Shown: positions 23,371-30,666 of the stretch, in pieces | Layout: the number at the start of each line of letters is the position of its first letter | How positions within the stretch are numbered: position 1 is the first letter of the stretch | Assembly: GCF_964222135.1 (NCBI RefSeq) | Contig: NZ_CAXQBR010000030.1 | Location: 53,460-99,514, forward strand | Origin: Euzebya sp. | Lineage (GTDB): Bacteria; Actinomycetota; Nitriliruptoria; Euzebyales; Euzebyaceae | Direction of reading: 5' to 3' | Length of the DNA: 46,055 nt | Made by a program: the position numbers and the translations under genes | Notes under the pieces: generated by a model | Seen by the model: the letters and a program-made list of their open reading frames with translations, nothing else | Told to the model about the DNA's origin: nothing | The model's database searches: none

Positions 23371-25269
23371 ATGGCGGGCGGGCATCGCGCAGTTTTCTGC
23401 GTCTCCTTGGCGTTCATCTTGAGCATGTTCTGGGTCCCTGCGGGTGCACAGGCTGGGCGGTCATCCATTATCGGAGATGATGCAACGTCTCCCGCGGACC
23501 AGGCGATCGCCATCAGCCGGGCCACCTTTGTCGCAGCCGACGAAGTAGTCATCGCACGAGCCGACGTCTTTGCAGATGCTTTGGCCTCGGGAGGGGCCCA
23601 GGTCGGCTCCCGTCCGCTCCTGGCAACACCCGGCGAGGCACTACCAGCTTCCGTGGCTCAAGAGATACGGAGACTTGAAGCCTCATCCATCATAATCCTT
23701 GGAGGCCCCGACGCCGTCTCCGAGGAGATCGAACAGGACCTTCAAGCGCTCGACGTATCCGTGCGCCGCATAGCGGGCCCGTCCCGAATCGAGACGGCCA
23801 CTGCGCTTGCGTCTGAACTCTTACCGCGCGCAACAACGGCCATACTTGTCCGCGCCTTTGGTGCGGGTAGCCAAGCGTACGTTGACTCCATCGCAGCTGG
23901 CTCGCTAGCAGCTCACAGTTCCTCACCAGTCATCTTCACGGACACGGATGAGCTCAGCGCGCCCACTGCTGAGTTCTTGCAGTCGTCCGAGATTGAGCAT
24001 GTAGTCATCGTGGGAGGAACGGACTCCATCTCGACTGAGGTGGAGAAGACACTCCAGTCCTTGGACTTGGACACCACCCGTCTCGCGGGCGCTGAGAGGG
24101 CTGGGACGGCCACTGCTATCGCCAGCCACGTGGGCTTTAACGACGCTACGAGCGCTCTTCTAGTGGACGGCAGCGACACCCCCGGTGCCTGGTTGCCCGC
24201 CTTCGCGGCTGCCGGCTTCTCCGCTGTACGAAACGTGCCAGTCCTGCTCACCACTCCGGGGGGGCTCCCAGCCGCCACAGAGGCATACCTCTCAGAGCAC
24301 GCATTTGAACTCGTGACCTGCATGCCGCCGGTCACAGTGGCCGCGTGCACTAGTGCTACGGGTCAGGATCCAGTCCCCCACTCGACGGTGGATCCGGAGC
24401 ATGCTCTGCTGGTTGAGGCGACAGATGCCGCAACTGCGGGAGAGGACCTCAGTCTGTCCGAGGAGGAAAGGATCCAACTGTCGGAGGCGACGGCGGTCGA
24501 CCACTACAGGTTCTTGGTGGATGGCACCGTCGTGGGGCTGCAAGTCCCAGCGGAGGCCGCGTCCCGTTTCTCCGGGCAGTATGAGTTTGGCATCCCCGGA
24601 GTGATCACTTGTTACCCTGGCTACCAGCCCTCACCACCCAGCCTCGCGGGCAATTCTGACATCTCGCCTATCGATCTGCTGCCCGACGTGGATCTCACTG
24701 CCGACACTATATGTGTAATCAATCCCGAAGTGCGTCAAGCCCTCAATGAGTTGTTGACCGCACAGGTACCACTCGACGAGGCACTCAGACTGGTTGCGGC
24801 AAGTATTCCGACTCAAGTCGATCCCGACAACGTTGGCGGCGCATTCGACGCCTTCGAGTCTGGCTCGGGAGGCAGCGGATGCATCACTCGTGACCTCACG
24901 GTGTCGGCATATGCCACAGCCGGGTTCCGCGTCTGGGACTTCACCAACGTGTCCAGCGTGTGCTTCAACGGCTCCACCTTCACGTCCGACAGGTCAGAGT
25001 CATATCCGAATGTGACCACGCCAGGGTCTCTGGGCAGTTGGGAGTACGATTTCGGCAACGAGAACGAAGAGAACCTGGATGCTACGGTCTCCCATGAGCA
25101 AATGGGGCGGTTTATCCAGTGCATTGACGTCAAGGTCATTCCCAACGTTCCGTTGGGCCAGTTGTGTCCTCGCAGTAGTACCGCGGAGGTCGACTTCCTC
25201 TATGTCTCTCTTAGCGGCGTCGACACGGGGTACATCTGGCATGCTGTAGGCATCGTGGTCCCCACGTAG
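23371..25269 (+). CDS. Secreted protein with N-terminal cell-wall-binding repeat 2 (CWB2) array
   Basis: A 632-residue exported protein. The signal peptide is about 1-28 (VFCVSLAFILSMFWVPAGAQA). Residues about 40-315 hold three CWB2 units, each with a FADAL or SIAAG segment, an IIILGGPDAVSEEI or VVIVGGTDSISTEV hairpin and an IAGPSRIETATALA or LAGAERAGTATAIA tail. Residues about 330-632 are a novel region with scattered cysteines (VITCYPGY, DTICVIN, GSGCITRDL, SSVCFNG, FIQCIDV, GQLCPRS), perhaps disulphide-bonded. CWB2 domains bind secondary wall polymers in clostridial S-layers. GC content and codon use (ATA, AGA, TTA) are visibly lower than in all neighbours, indicating recent import. GTGGGGCGG precedes ATG 23371. 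Confidence 0.84.
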   Translation: MAGGHRAVFCVSLAFILSMFWVPAGAQAGRSSIIGDDATSPADQAIAISRATFVAADEVVIARADVFADALASGGAQVGSRPLLATPGEALPASVAQEIRRLEASSIIILGGPDAVSEEIEQDLQALDVSVRRIAGPSRIETATALASELLPRATTAILVRAFGAGSQAYVDSIAAGSLAAHSSSPVIFTDTDELSAPTAEFLQSSEIEHVVIVGGTDSISTEVEKTLQSLDLDTTRLAGAERAGTATAIASHVGFNDATSALLVDGSDTPGAWLPAFAAAGFSAVRNVPVLLTTPGGLPAATEAYLSEHAFELVTCMPPVTVAACTSATGQDPVPHSTVDPEHALLVEATDAATAGEDLSLSEEERIQLSEATAVDHYRFLVDGTVVGLQVPAEAASRFSGQYEFGIPGVITCYPGYQPSPPSLAGNSDISPIDLLPDVDLTADTICVINPEVRQALNELLTAQVPLDEALRLVAASIPTQVDPDNVGGAFDAFESGSGGSGCITRDLTVSAYATAGFRVWDFTNVSSVCFNGSTFTSDRSESYPNVTTPGSLGSWEYDFGNENEENLDATVSHEQMGRFIQCIDVKVIPNVPLGQLCPRSSTAEVDFLYVSLSGVDTGYIWHAVGIVVPT

Positions 25270-25340
25270 ACCGGCGCGCACGCGCCAGCTAGCCCTGCGC
25301 ACACGGCATCACAAAGCCGTCGCGTACAGTGGTCGTCTAC

Positions 25341-25598
25341 ATGAACACAGGTGCCGCCCCCTCCCATACGCCTCCAGGCTTGTTGGCCATGATCTTCGGC
25401 GTCTTGTCATTCGTCGTGCTTCCGGTGGTGGGTGGCGCATTGGCTCTGTTCTTCGCCCGCAGGTCACGGCTGGAAGGTGAATCCCGACATGGTGCGGACT
25501 ACACGTATGGACGGGTCGGCCAGGTGCTGGGGGTAGCGAACCTGGTTCTTACCGCCCTCTTCATCGGGTTCTTCATCCTCTCCGGCGTGCGTGCGTGA
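25341..25598 (+). CDS. Small DUF4190-like membrane protein
   Basis: An 85-residue protein with two hydrophobic segments (about 14-36, LLAMIFGVLSFVVLPVVGGALAL in part, and 59-80, VLGVANLVLTALFIGFFIL) around a basic loop (ARRSRLEG). Gly at the turn of the first helix and a GQVLGVANLVL second helix match the DUF4190 pattern of actinobacterial membrane proteins. The start is ATG 25341; GTG 25329 is an alternative. It lies 71 bases behind the CWB2 gene and shares its less GC-rich character, so it may have travelled with it. Confidence 0.62.
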   Translation: MNTGAAPSHTPPGLLAMIFGVLSFVVLPVVGGALALFFARRSRLEGESRHGADYTYGRVGQVLGVANLVLTALFIGFFILSGVRA

Positions 25599-25679
25599 GG
25601 GCACCAGGTCAAACTAGGGAGTGGGGTTAGCGCTGCGCTGGCCGACCTCGACCTCAGCACGAAGTTCGGGTCCCCCGCT

Positions 25680-25925
25680 ACCGAGCGGAGGTCGCCGAGA
25701 TCTTCAGCCGAACGACATCGCCTTCACGTACCAGCCGATCGTGACCCGTCACGCCGCCGAGGCCGCCCCGGACACCTACGCAGGCCTGTGGCTGGACGGC
25801 CACGCCGGTGGTGGGCTTCGCATCGCCTTCACCACCGATGCCGATCGCCATGACAATCGGTCGTCCAGAGCCTGGCGGAGTTCAGCGCCGTCCGCGCCCG
25901 TGTCGGTTGCCCGCCTGCCCCCAGA
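25680..25925 (+). pseudogene. Frameshifted relic of an actinobacterial secreted-protein domain
   Basis: One frame reads NDIAFTYQPIVTRHAAEAAP then TYAGLWLDGHAGGGLRIAFT. A shifted frame continues VVQSLAEFSAVRARVGCPP. The AGLW-[LI]D ... hydrophobic-AF pattern resembles a domain found near the N-terminus of actinobacterial secreted peptidase-like proteins, but I do not recognise it with certainty. Start codon and downstream part are missing and the frame is broken. It directly abuts the relaxase relic. Confidence 0.5.
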
Positions 25926-25929
25926 AGCG

Positions 25930-26282
25930 CAGCGCCCTGAACGAACGCCAACAGCTCATCGAACAGGAGCCCGTCGCCTCGTCGAGACCGCCATGGCCAA
26001 GCACGAACCGTGGCTCCGCTACCTCGGAGTCGTACCCAGACCTGACACGGCCGCGACCGGTGGTTCCGGACGGCGACCACCATCGCCGCCTACCGCGACC
26101 GCCACAACATCGCCTCCAACGATCGACTCAGCACGCCGCCGACCATGGGCGCACAACGGACCGATGTGGCCTACGCCGACAAGGCCCTCAACCAGCTGCG
26201 CCTCCATCGTTACCCCCGATCACGCGGCGAGTCGAGCACGACCCATCGGCCGGATACACCCGGCCTCGGTCGACCGTTCTGA
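25930..26282 (+). pseudogene. Relaxase (MobF) C-terminal relic
   Basis: This stretch is a diverged, frameshifted copy of the last part of the relaxase gene (compare 22405-22771). Shared segments include ALNERQQLIEQ (relaxase ALDERRQLIERR), LVETAMAKHEPWLRYLGVVP (LVETATAQREPWLRHLGSVP), then RTATTIAAYRDRHN-type text in another frame, and NQLRLHR near the end. The TGA at 26280-26282 is followed by GGGGGATCCCC, like the region after the intact gene. It is evidence of an earlier MobF element at the same locus or of a partial duplication. Confidence 0.82.
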
Positions 26283-26386
26283 GATCGGGGGATCCCCCAT
26301 GGCGCCGGACGAGGCGGAGTCTCCGTGCGGGACCGCCCGCAATTCACGTCCACGGTCTGGGTGTCCGTCGCGCATGCATCTGCCGT

Positions 26387-26416
26387 CTAGGGCCTCCCGG
26401 CCACGGGTCGCCCTAG
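26387..26416. terminator. Hairpin downstream of the LysM gene
   Basis: CTAGGGC (26387-26393) pairs with GCCCTAG (26410-26416) around a 16-base loop. It lies 140 bases beyond the 3' end of the reverse-strand LysM gene and after the relaxase relic. A weak terminator is possible; no U-tract. The rest of 26283-26555 shows no gene. Confidence 0.35.
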
Positions 26417-26555
26417 ATGAGCGAGTACCGGAGGCGGCCGCGATCGCACGATGCGCCTTACCAACAAGACGAACCCGCGCTGCGTGAGGGACGGGACCCG
26501 CGGCGGCAGGCCCAGGGCAAACGCGATCCGAGATCGGATCCCCCGCCGTGGCGGT

Positions 26556-27968
26556 CTACGGCTCCCAAAGGTCCATGGTCACCGCCGTGACCGCACCGTC
26601 CTCGTCGATGAAGAGGTCGACGGTGAACCATTCGGTGCACGACGACGTGTCCTCTGGCTGGATCCACAGGCGTCGCATGTCCTCCAAGCCCTCCGGCGGC
26701 GGAACAGGCGGTGAGGCGCAGTGGGGATGTGTACCCGCGCCGAAGGCCAACAAGAAGGAAGTGTCGGCGATGAGTTCCAAGGGGTTGAACGGACCGGTGT
26801 AGGCGCGGAATCCCTCCGCCTCGATGGACCAGACCGGCCCGGAGACCTCCTGGGAGGTGAAGGTGGCGCTGGGTGGTCGGTCAGCGAGGTGAAGAGAGAC
26901 CGAGTCGGCCCAGCGCAGCACTGTCGGTCGGCTCGGGAAGTGGGCGAACTGGACGAATGCGTCGAGCAAAGCCCGTTCGTCCTCGCCCAGGGCGGCCTGC
27001 TCCTCCTCACCCGGCGTGGTGCCGGCGGTGTCCGCGGGCGCTGTCGTGGACGACTGGGTGGCGCCCTGCGGGCATCCGGGGATGGTGAGCTCCCGCCCTG
27101 TGGTCAGTGGGTTGTTCCCATTCAGACCGTTGGCCTGGGCGATGACGCCGAACCTGCTGGGATCGCCGTACACGGCCTCGGCGATGCTGGCCAGCGTGTC
27201 GCCGGGCTGGATCAGGTAGGTGCGGTCGGGCGCCTCACACTGCTGGTCCGGCGGTGTCGCGAACTCGGTCGGCTGTCGCTGGGTAGAGGCGGCGCAGACC
27301 GCGACGCGCTCGTCGGCCCGGACGCTGCGTCCGTGGTCTGCATACGGCGTGTCGTTTGCGTCGGTCCAGATGCTCGCACGGCGCGCGACGTCGTTGGCGG
27401 CGTAGAGGTACACCTCATCGGGGCGCTCCCACGGCCGCCGAGCCGGCGACTCCAAGGCCATCGGCGCCAACGTGGCATCACGATCCGGGGACACCCACAC
27501 CGCGATGCCACCGGGGCCCAATCCCAAGACGGGAGCGGCGGTCCACCACGTCGGCGTCTCATCCGCCGGACCCTGCACGGACAGCTGCCACACCGGCCCG
27601 GCGAGCACCCAACCGTCGGCCAACCCAGTCTCGATCGCCTCCTGCATGCCCACACCGACCGGGACGTCGACGGTGCCTCGACGCGCCGCGGCATCCACCT
27701 GCTCACAGGCCTCGTCGACTCCGTCCACCGCTGGGACCCTCCCTGAGGGGGACGGTAGTGGGGGCGGTCCGAGGAGCACCTCGTCACTGCCGGGTTGCAG
27801 CGCCACCACCACACCGGCACCGACCATGAGGACCACGAGGGCCGACACGACCCCCTGAACGCGTCGACGGCGACGCCGAAGCCGATCCGCACGCCCGTGC
27901 ACATCGGCCATCGAGAACCCGGCGGTGCGGGGTTCGCCGTCCCACAGAGCCTCACCGAGATCAGGCAT
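26556..27968 (-). CDS. Transmembrane LysM protein, probable anti-sigma factor partner
   Basis: A 470-residue protein starting at ATG 27968, overlapping the sigma factor stop by 8 bases. A short N-terminal cytoplasmic part (about 1-35, MPDLGEALWDGEPRTAGF) is followed by an arginine-rich stop (DRLRRRRRRV), one membrane helix (about 38-58, GVVSALVVLMVGAGVVVAL) and a large outside region. The latter has a LysM module at about 250-296 (TYLIQPGDTLASIAEAVYGD, RFGVIAQANGL, GRELTIP) and an uncharacterised C-terminal domain (about 320-470). Pairing with an ECF sigma factor and this topology suggest an anti-sigma protein sensing the wall. There is no zinc anti-sigma motif (HxxxCxxC), so the inhibitory role is inferred. 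Confidence 0.68.
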   Translation of the reverse strand: MPDLGEALWDGEPRTAGFSMADVHGRADRLRRRRRRVQGVVSALVVLMVGAGVVVALQPGSDEVLLGPPPLPSPSGRVPAVDGVDEACEQVDAAARRGTVDVPVGVGMQEAIETGLADGWVLAGPVWQLSVQGPADETPTWWTAAPVLGLGPGGIAVWVSPDRDATLAPMALESPARRPWERPDEVYLYAANDVARRASIWTDANDTPYADHGRSVRADERVAVCAASTQRQPTEFATPPDQQCEAPDRTYLIQPGDTLASIAEAVYGDPSRFGVIAQANGLNGNNPLTTGRELTIPGCPQGATQSSTTAPADTAGTTPGEEEQAALGEDERALLDAFVQFAHFPSRPTVLRWADSVSLHLADRPPSATFTSQEVSGPVWSIEAEGFRAYTGPFNPLELIADTSFLLAFGAGTHPHCASPPVPPPEGLEDMRRLWIQPEDTSSCTEWFTVDLFIDEDGAVTAVTMDLWEP

Positions 27969-28458
27969 CCAAGACCACCTCCTCCAGTCCCACATCCCGC
28001 AACGTGGCCAGCGCCTTGTAGGTCAGCGACTTGACCGTGCCTTCCGCACACCCCATCGCCACGGCGGTGTCCGCAACCGAGAGGTCAGCCAGGTAGCGGC
28101 ACGCCACCACCTGGCGATAGCGGGGCGGCAGCGCGGCAACCGCCTCGCGTACCACGACCGCGGTCGTCGTCTGGGGCCCGTGATCGACCGATGCGTCCCC
28201 CGTCGCTCCGTGGCGGGCATACGCCCGGCGCTCCGCTCCTCGGCGTCGCCACCGGGATCGGGCCAGGTTGAAGGCCACTCGGTACACCCACGCCTCCGGA
28301 CGATCCCGCGCACGCACCCGAGACCAGTCCACCAGCGCCCGGGCCATCGCCTCCTGCGCCAACTCCTCAGCGACGCCACGATCCCCGACGTAGAGCGTCA
28401 CGGCAGCGACCAGCGGCCGCGCCAACGGCGCCAGTACCGCATCCGGCGTCTCCTCCAT
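27961..28458 (-). CDS. ECF RNA polymerase sigma factor
   Basis: A 165-residue group IV sigma factor. ATG 28458 (MEETPDAVL) is chosen; upstream codons overlap the broken toxin. Region 2 is recognisable (AEELAQEAMARALVDWSRV, PEAWVYRVAFNLARSRWRRR) and region 4 has LPPRYRQVVACRYLADLS then a helix-turn-helix VADTAVAMGCAEGTVKSLTYKA. It resembles the small actinobacterial SigE-like ECFs. It would direct polymerase to a few promoters when released by the overlapping LysM membrane protein. The partner genes overlap and are surely co-transcribed. Confidence 0.9.
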   Translation of the reverse strand: MEETPDAVLAPLARPLVAAVTLYVGDRGVAEELAQEAMARALVDWSRVRARDRPEAWVYRVAFNLARSRWRRRGAERRAYARHGATGDASVDHGPQTTTAVVVREAVAALPPRYRQVVACRYLADLSVADTAVAMGCAEGTVKSLTYKALATLRDVGLEEVVLDA

Positions 28459-28502
28459 CACCCCATACGATGCACAGACCCCATCAGGAGGTTCACCCAC
28501 AC

Positions 28503-29108
28503 ATTAGAGCGTGCCTGCCGAGCAGTAAGACCGAGGTCCGCGGCGTCCCGCAGGGTGCCGGTCCGGGTCGTGCTGGTCAGCGATCTCGTTGTATGCCCGC
28601 CACTTGCCGACGATCGCCGGCAACAGGTTGGGGATGAGCATGTTCTCGGACCGGCCGTCGTAGCTGATGACCGCTTCCTCGGCATGTGAAAGCAGGTACC
28701 GTCTCCCCCGGGACTTCGAGGGTGTGGGCGGTGGATGGTTCGGTGTGGTCCGTTGAACTTGTCTGGCGCCAACAGATCGACCACCGCGCCATCGCAGTCG
28801 CGGATGAACTGGTGCACGACCTGACCAACCGCCACGTGGGGGCGACCCCGTGGGCGCAGTTGAAGCTGATCGACCAGGGCGTGGGCGAACCGTTCCGTCG
28901 CGTTGGCGAGGGCCACCTGGACATCGACGATCACATCCAGGTCAGTGGTGGTGCGGCGCGGTGTCGCGCCGGCGTGGTGGAGGTGGGCCTGCACCATGAG
29001 CCCACCGATGAGCACCCATCGCGGGAGGTCGTGCCCGGCCATGTCCAGCAGGAGGTTCCACGCGGCGTGTTCTGCCCCTCCCATGGGTGGGACCTCGATC
29101 TCGATCAC
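28503..29108 (-). pseudogene. AbiEii-like nucleotidyltransferase toxin, frameshifted
   Basis: The 5' half is intact: GTG 29108 overlaps the antitoxin stop (GTGA). LIGGLMVQAHLHHAG then TTTDLDVIVDVQVALA forms the GG...D-x-D nucleotidyltransferase core, and DCDGAVVDLLAPDKF the third strand. Near 28730 the frame changes: LEVPGETVPAF lies in a second frame and EEAVISYDGRSENMLIPNLL with PAIVGKWRAYNEIAD in a third, ending at TAA 28503-28505. Read together these make a normal AbiEii/nucleotidyltransferase protein of about 200 residues, so at least two indels inactivated it. Known type IV toxins of this family modify tRNA; this copy should be inert unless the indels are sequencing errors. Confidence 0.78.
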
Positions 29109-29860
29109 GGCGGCGGTCCCATGGACGAAGGGACGTTCGGCCAAGCGACCGACGCGGTGTCGATCGCGCCGAGCAGGACGCGGATGGCCGATACCACTCG
29201 ACCGTCGGCGCGACCGGCGTCGATCGCGTGGTCGAGCAGGTCGGCGGCGACTGCCAGCCGGGGGGACACCTCCAAGCCGTCTAGGAGGGCTGAGTCGTCG
29301 ACAACACGGAGCAGGTGCGTGCCCGTCTCGGAGTCGCGGATCGGCACCGCCGCACGCGCGGCGGTCAAGTCGTCGGCCGCCAGGTAGCCATCCACGTCCT
29401 TGTCGCCGGTCAACCCGTGACCATGGATGCCAGCGCCGGCAACGCCCGACGGGACGACGAGCTCGCGCAACCGGTCAACGCGCGACGGGTGCACGGTCAC
29501 GCGATGGACACAGGCCCGATCTCGGACGACGGCGAGCAGCCGCGCTGGCGCAGCCGAGTCGAGGCGCCGGCGCACCCGGTGACGGGACTTCGGGTCGAGC
29601 GCGTCGAGCAGGCGGTCGTCACCGTCCAGCGCCCGCATGGCGGCCCAGGCGAGTCGGGAGTTCCAGGGGCGGGTCGATGCGTCGGCGATCCCGAGCTCGT
29701 TCATCACCGCACGGCGGGCGACCGAGTCGACGTCGACGAGCCAGCCACTGCCCGTGCGGACGGCGGTGAGCTGTCCCGCCTGGGCGAGCGCGCGGACGCG
29801 GCGTGGCGCGACACCGAGTCGGTCGGCGGCTTCGCTGACGGTCAGCAGTCGCTGGGACAT
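29105..29860 (-). CDS. HTH antitoxin/repressor partner of the AbiE-like system
   Basis: A 251-residue protein starting at ATG 29860 (MSQRLLTVSEAADRLGVAPR). Residues 5-50 are an excisionase/MerR-type helix-turn-helix (LTVSEAADRLGVAPRRVRAL, then a wing TAVRTGSGWLVD). The remaining 200 residues are alpha/beta with no known catalytic motif (HRVRRRLDSAAPARLLAVVR, GYLAADDLTAARAAVPIR, LAVAADLLDHAIDAG). HTH proteins of this type precede AbiEii-like nucleotidyltransferases in actinobacteria and act as antitoxin and autorepressor. The toxin gene overlaps its 3' end but is broken, so this is an orphaned antitoxin. An 8-bp inverted repeat lies just upstream of the start. Confidence 0.72.
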   Translation of the reverse strand: MSQRLLTVSEAADRLGVAPRRVRALAQAGQLTAVRTGSGWLVDVDSVARRAVMNELGIADASTRPWNSRLAWAAMRALDGDDRLLDALDPKSRHRVRRRLDSAAPARLLAVVRDRACVHRVTVHPSRVDRLRELVVPSGVAGAGIHGHGLTGDKDVDGYLAADDLTAARAAVPIRDSETGTHLLRVVDDSALLDGLEVSPRLAVAADLLDHAIDAGRADGRVVSAIRVLLGAIDTASVAWPNVPSSMGPPP

Positions 29861-29861
29861 A

Positions 29862-29895
29862 CCCAACAGCCTACCGGATGCGGAATACTGTTGGG
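29862..29895 (-). promoter_or_regulatory. Candidate autoregulatory operator of the AbiE-like operon
   Basis: CCCAACAG (29862-29869) and CTGTTGGG (29888-29895) form a perfect 8-bp inverted repeat with an 18-base spacer. Its right end on the reverse strand lies 1 base before the antitoxin ATG, so the mRNA is probably leaderless or nearly so and the promoter sits inside the repeat. Such placement is typical for autorepressed antitoxin operons. Confidence 0.6.
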
Positions 29896-30001
29896 CATGG
29901 CGCACGACTGGTAGACGAATCCGGGCCAGATCGGCTGACACAGACGGGCCTCCCGCCCCGTCTGACTCCTCGCTCGCACCCATTCCGACGAGGAGGACCC
30001 T

Positions 30002-30079
30002 GTGAACCCGCACCTGTACGACGACATGGCCCGACCGCGCCCACTCCCCCTGCCCCGCACCGGGACGGCGGCTGCCTGA
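30002..30079 (+). CDS. 25-residue leader peptide upstream of a conserved small ORF
   Basis: GTG 30002 is preceded by a strong GAGGAGGACC ribosome site (29989-29998). The frame encodes MNPHLYDDMARPRP and a Pro/Thr/Ala-rich end, stopping at TGA 30077-30079, which overlaps the ATG of the next gene (TGATG). The good ribosome site belongs to this peptide, not to the next gene, implying that translation of the leader drives translation of the downstream ORF. Confidence 0.55.
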   Translation: MNPHLYDDMARPRPLPLPRTGTAAA

Positions 30080-30357
30080 TGGGACTCACGCCCCAGCAGC
30101 GTTCGATCCGTGCCCGGCTCGCCGCGCACGCCCTGCACGCCAAGACCGATGGCCGCGCCCACACCCGTCCGGCCAGGGACGGGTTCATGCGCCGCTTCGA
30201 GGACCAGGTCGACCCTGACCGCCAGCTCCCCGAGGAGGAGCGGCAGCGACGGGCACAGCACGCCCTGACGGCGCACATGACGATGCTCGCCCTCCGCTCG
30301 GCGAAGGCCCGGCGGAAGGACGCCGGGACGACCCGGAAGCCCTCTGGCGGCGCCTGA
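30079..30357 (+). CDS. Conserved small actinobacterial protein of unknown function
   Basis: A 92-residue protein (MGLTPQQRSIRARLAAHALH, AHTRPARDGFMRRFEDQVDP, LPEEERQRRAQHALTAHM, LRSAKARRK). The pattern of an N-terminal T-P-x-Q-R-x-x-R-A motif, a central R-x-x-F-x-x-x-V-D-P and a C-terminal E-E-R-x-R-R-A-x-x-A segment is a small family common near mobile elements in actinobacteria. It is all-helical and highly charged, perhaps nucleic-acid binding. The start overlaps the leader peptide stop. It is the last gene before the right att repeat. Confidence 0.7.
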   Translation: MGLTPQQRSIRARLAAHALHAKTDGRAHTRPARDGFMRRFEDQVDPDRQLPEEERQRRAQHALTAHMTMLALRSAKARRKDAGTTRKPSGGA

Positions 30358-30418
30358 GCGGTACACTCGAAAACCCTGGAAACGGGGACAGCAATCTATT
30401 GAATTTCAGAGGGGCCTC

Positions 30419-30453
30419 GCGAGCAGATAACACTCGAAGAATTGTCTGCTCGC
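30419..30453 (+). repeat. AGCAGATAA motif copy 3 within a hairpin at the right end
   Basis: AGCAGATAA at 30422-30430 is followed by CACTCGAAGAAT, like copies 1 and 2. Here it is part of a 9-bp perfect inverted repeat, GCGAGCAGA (30419-30427) / TCTGCTCGC (30445-30453). It lies 44 bases before the right att repeat. With the copies near the left end, it fits integrase arm-type or excisionase sites. Confidence 0.55.
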
Positions 30454-30496
30454 CAACTGCAAAACCGCAGGTCGGCACACCGTTGAAACCGATTTA

Positions 30497-30542
30497 ACTC
30501 ATAATCGATTGGTTGCGGGTTCGAGCCCCGCCCGGCCCACAA
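30497..30542 (+). repeat. Attachment site, right copy (tRNA 3' half)
   Basis: Identical over 46 bp to 18022-18067. The 5' flank (CCGATTTA) differs from the left copy and does not complete a tRNA. CGATT-TAACTCAT-AATCG forms a small perfect 5-bp stem across the junction, unlike a true anticodon arm. Confidence 0.88.
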
Positions 30543-30582
30543 CACGCGCCTGGCCACTTCGCGAAGGTTGTGCGCCGCCCAA

Positions 30583-30666
30583 CCCATCGGAGGGGACCGT
30601 CGAGAACTACGGCGACGATGGCGTTCCGGTACCGGTCGCTGCCGTCGCCCTTGCGCTTGAGGGCTA
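30583..30666 (+). pseudogene. Integrase N-terminal relic beyond the right att
   Basis: GACCGTCGAGAACTACGG matches the integrase sequence at 18266-18283 (T-V-E-T-Y region), then skips about 107 bases and continues GGCGTTCCGGTACCGGTCGCTGC, matching 18402-18424 (A-F-R-Y-R-S-L). The position relative to att 30497-30542 mirrors that of the intact integrase relative to att 18022-18067. A third element with the same integrase family evidently once began here. The protease gene's 3' end overlaps the last bases. Confidence 0.75.

Larger units (their letters stand above)
18022..30542. mobile_element. Integrative mobilizable element between tRNA-derived direct repeats
   Basis: Perfect 46-bp direct repeats (18022-18067 and 30497-30542) bound about 12.5 kb. 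Contents in order: tyrosine recombinase immediately inside the left repeat, MobF relaxase, IS3 relic, secreted CWB2 protein, small membrane protein, relaxase and other relics, LysM/ECF sigma pair, AbiE-like pair with broken toxin, 92-residue conserved small protein. A relaxase without a type IV secretion system defines a mobilizable rather than self-conjugative element. The relics suggest an old, composite insertion that may no longer move. Confidence 0.82.

Noticed and set aside
25621-26487. 288-residue forward ORF
   Set aside because: It crosses two relics in changing frames; only fragments match known proteins, so it is not a gene.
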